Assembly (NCBI GenBank): GCA_015852425.1
Contig: JAAAIG010001070.1
Span: 1-11,113 of the forward strand
DNA from: Gryganskiella cystojenkinii
Taxonomy: Eukaryota > Mortierellomycota > Mortierellomycetes > Mortierellales > Mortierellaceae
DNA: 11,113 bases
Reading direction: 5' to 3'
Shown here: in pieces, positions 8,101 to 11,113 of the stretch
Numbering within the stretch: position 1 is the first letter of the stretch
Layout: each line of letters begins with the position of its first letter
Translations under genes and position numbers: made by a program
The notes under the pieces: generated by a model
Seen by the model: only the letters and a program-made list of their open reading frames with translations
What the model was told of the DNA's origin: nothing
The model's database searches: none

Positions 8101-9997
8101 ATCACAGCTCGGATGACTTCAAGTTTTTGGATCCCAACCGCCGAAGTTCTGATACTGCAGTGTCACGTTCCAGGACCGTCTATTACACCATTCTCTCCCG
8201 TATCTTATTCGCGGACGACAACATGGAGGCAGACTTTTGGAGATTTATTAGGCCATGGGAGGTCACTCTGAACAAAATCGTGCTTGCATTCGAGGGTAAG
8301 GGCACTCTTGGAGAATCCGAAATCAGGTTGATTCTACTTGGTGTCTTCAAGGACCTGAGGGGCTTTGTGACAAGTATGACCAACCGGAGACAGTTCACGC
8401 TCTTTTTCGAATGGTTCTATCCGACTTATACTCCAATCGTGGTACGAGCGATCGAAATCTGGCCTCAGGACGAGCTAAGCATTGCCATCCTTCGGTTCTG
8501 GCACGAGTTTGCGACCAACAAGAGTAGCCGAGTGACATTCGATAGCAGCAGCGCGAACGGGATTTTGCTCTTCCGTGAGACAAGGTACCAATTTCTGATA
8601 TGGACTTGTAAGAATTTTTTTCAGAACGGAAAAGCAGAGCTGACTCGCCTTCTTTGAACTTTTTTTTTTTTTGGGTTGGTTGGTGTATAGTAACATCCTC
8701 TATACCTATGGCCGCAACTTATTGAGTCGGCCCATCTCAAGCGAGAGCTCAAAGTGGAGCGAAAAGTAAGAGATAGTTGTTTAGAGCTTATCATTGCATT
8801 GTACCGCTTGGCAGTCAAAACTAACCTTTTATTGTGCAACTTAAGGTACAAAGGGATTATGCTCTACTTCAACATAATGTCTGTGTCGCTCTCTGGAAAG
8901 TACACCAACTTTGGTGTGTTCAAATTGTATGGGGACAAAGCTCTAGATCGCGTCCTGGAGATCTTCTTTCAACTTATGCTGGCCATCCCTGTCAGTGACA
9001 TGATCGTACGTAACTCTTTTTCTTCCTGGCTCTTGGACTCGGCTCTCTTTTTATTAAATGATTCTCATGCAAGGCACTAACTCCCAGAGGGTCGACGGTT
9101 TGTGTTAACTAGGCTTTCCCGAAGCTTGCGGCCGCTTATTACACTGCACTAGACGTGTTTACATCAGAGCATATGACCGGTCTGCCCATGGTTCCTCACT
9201 CGGTGCTCGACTACATGCTTAGTTCCCTTGGCGAGGTTGTTCCTGCACAAGTCCATGATGCGACATGCTCGACGCTCGCCTGTTCTGCGATCGACAAGAT
9301 TTGTTCGTTTGTCCTGAACTGGTTGATCAAGAACAAGATACGGCAAACTAGTGATGGTAATGACGTGGACGGAATGCTGGATCACGACCCATCCTTAGGG
9401 ACAGATACGGCTGGAGGTCCCGATGTCAGCGGCGCTGGTGCTCCCACACTTGGAATAATCTCGTTGACAAAGCTTCGACAGCAACACGGAAACTCGCTTC
9501 ACTGGCTCGTGGATTATGTGTTGTCGAACAAGGCAATCCTCGGTCATCTCTTTGTGGTCCTCTTCCAGGTCTTTGCTTTTGAGAACATGAACAACCACTG
9601 GAGTCTGAGTCGACCTCTGTTAGGCCTTATTCTCCTGAACAGAGAGTTCTTTCAGGAATATTGTCATAACTTTGTACAGAACCAGCTGCCCGATCGTCGA
9701 GAGCAAGTTCAAACCGCTATCAATGGGGTAGGTACCAATTGAAGAAGAAGGGTATCCTCCCCCCTCTCGTCTTTTGTGATGATGTTTTGCTCCGGTATTC
9801 TGAGGTATTCTGAATAATGATATTAATGACTTTTTTTGGCTCTCTGTCGTTCTTTTTAGCTTATGGAAGGCGTTGAGGACAACCTGACGATGGCCAACAG
9901 GGATCGGTTCACAACTAACACCACAGCCTTCAGGCGGGAATGCTCTCAGTTGACCCTGATGGCTGTTCATCTTGGTGATAGAAACGACATGCTCTAA
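5137..9997 (+). CDS. XPO7: exportin-7 (RanBP16), nuclear transport receptor, thirteen exons, about 1,199 residues
   Basis: Exons: 5137-5414, 5599-5675, 5768-5922, 6039-6228, 6322-6821, 6939-7116, 7169-7476, 7569-7954, 8045-8584, 8691-8765, 8846-9005, 9113-9727, 9860-9997 (3,600 nt with TAA). Exportin-7 is an importin-beta-family receptor that binds RanGTP and carries folded cargo through nuclear pores. The translation follows animal XPO7 along its whole length: ITKLGW near the N-terminus, FDFIGSSYEESSDD, EFCRMLSRFKATYQL, PNSVQYLL, LTWMVYIIGACVGGRV, DLRGF, FDSSSANGILLFRET, YTNFGVFKLYGDKAL, WSLSRPLLGLILLN, and LMEGVEDNL then NRDRFTTNTTAFRRE at the end. It is about 110 residues longer than the human protein. 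Much of the excess is two low-complexity inserts: residues about 47-69 (Gly/Asp/Asn) and a Gly/Asp stretch encoded at about 9350-9450. The start is the first of two adjacent ATGs. The fourth intron's donor is uncertain (6228 or 6234); all other junctions are consensus and in phase. Confidence 0.93.
6229..6321 (+). other. XPO7 intron 4 with competing donor sites
   Basis: The acceptor is clear (CATGAATAG, ending 6321). The downstream frame requires the previous exon to end one base into a codon. The best-looking donor, AAG before GTATGT at 6257, ends two bases in and would give a stop within four codons. CAG before GTGACA (6229) and ACA before GTGAAG (6235) both restore the frame and differ by two residues. 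The first is preferred for its CAG exon end, but neither is strong. Confidence 0.5.
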
Positions 9998-10015
9998 AGA
10001 GTAGCTTGCACCAAA

Positions 10016-10033
10016 AATAAAATACAAAATAAA
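10016..10033 (+). terminator. candidate poly(A) signals of XPO7
   Basis: AATAAA occurs twice, at 10016-10021 and 10028-10033, starting 19 and 31 bp after the XPO7 stop codon and followed by A-rich sequence. The first is close to the stop, so the 3' UTR would be short. Use of these signals is inferred from consensus only. Confidence 0.45.
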
Positions 10034-10187
10034 ACAAAAACAAAAAAACCCCCTAATAGTAAGCGGTGCCAGACACCCAATAATAGTCTACTAAGAAACA
10101 CAAGTTTAAACATCAATGACACCAAGAGAACAGCAAAGCTGAGCAAACAAACAAACAAAAAAGTTTTCGAGTATATACACAGAGGTC

Positions 10188-10193
10188 TTTAAT
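10188..10193 (-). terminator. candidate poly(A) signal of the polyubiquitin gene
   Basis: The minus strand reads ATTAAA here, the common one-base variant of AATAAA, about 120 bp after the polyubiquitin stop (10314-10316). It is followed by T-rich minus-strand sequence (TTTTTTGTTTGTTTG). Inferred from consensus only. Confidence 0.35.
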
Positions 10194-10313
10194 GAACTTT
10201 CATTTCAAGAGATCATTGCTATCATCACGATTGGGGTGCAAACTTGAGTGTTGATGAGGGGCCGCAGTCGTCGACCCCGCAGGACCAAGCCTTCGCAGCG
10301 GAGTTTCCATAAT

Positions 10314-11113
<800 letters not shown>

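Larger units (their letters stand above)
9998..10313. other. tail-to-tail intergenic region between XPO7 and polyubiquitin
   Basis: XPO7 and the polyubiquitin gene converge on this 316-bp A-rich region. It should hold both 3' UTRs and the two transcription end sites. No open frame of note, no repeat and no RNA gene was seen. Apart from the poly(A) candidates listed separately, it contains several A-runs and an ACAAACAAACAAAC-like tract around 10145-10158. Confidence 0.6.

Noticed and set aside
9122..9135. AAGCTT directly followed by GCGGCCGC, like a cloning polylinker junction (HindIII-NotI).
   Set aside because: It lies inside a conserved XPO7 exon and encodes KLAAAYY, which aligns with the PKLSQSYY segment of animal exportin-7 in frame. 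It is natural coding sequence, not a vector trace.
9620..10027. Minus-strand frame of 135 codons opposite the XPO7 3' end.
   Set aside because: It is antisense to two conserved XPO7 exons and the last intron, with no similarity to a known protein.

Overview
The window is nuclear DNA of a filamentous fungus. It has split genes with many short introns (about 50-185 bp, GT...AG, mostly ending TAG), CT-rich leader regions, a multi-unit polyubiquitin gene and a pogo/Tigger-type (CENP-B-like) DDE transposase. A full-length exportin-7, the intron density and the ubiquitin variant point, by inference, to an early-diverging fungus such as a Mucoromycota or Mortierella-like species rather than an ascomycete yeast. 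The sequence alone does not prove the taxon.

Layout from left to right. Positions 1-1223 are the 5' half of a transposon. An uninterrupted transposase ORF on the minus strand runs off the left edge and starts at 1001. It has a TATA box upstream, and a 67-bp palindromic terminal repeat ends at 1223, followed by TA. Positions 1224-1942 hold no convincing gene, although one GC-rich patch looks like an exon. Positions 1943-4699 (minus) are a ten-exon gene for a roughly 633-residue protein that I do not recognise by name; its middle looks like a divergent KH fold. Positions 4700-5136 are a divergent promoter region. Positions 5137-9997 (plus) are a thirteen-exon gene for exportin-7 (XPO7/RanBP16), reconstructed to about 1,199 residues. 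Positions 9998-10313 are a short tail-to-tail intergenic region with candidate poly(A) signals for both strands. Positions 10314-11113 (minus) are the 3' part of a polyubiquitin gene: three full units and a piece of a fourth, ending in an extra Phe.

The genes do not form a pathway. The KH-like gene and XPO7 are head to head and may share a promoter; XPO7 and polyubiquitin converge. Both split genes were assembled by hand from splice consensus and reading frame, and both exon sums are divisible by three (1,902 and 3,600 nt). A few junctions remain ambiguous and are described individually. The points most worth a second look are the palindromic transposon end, the unnamed KH-like protein with its alternative acceptors, the awkward fourth intron of XPO7 and the unusual residue 28 of the ubiquitin.
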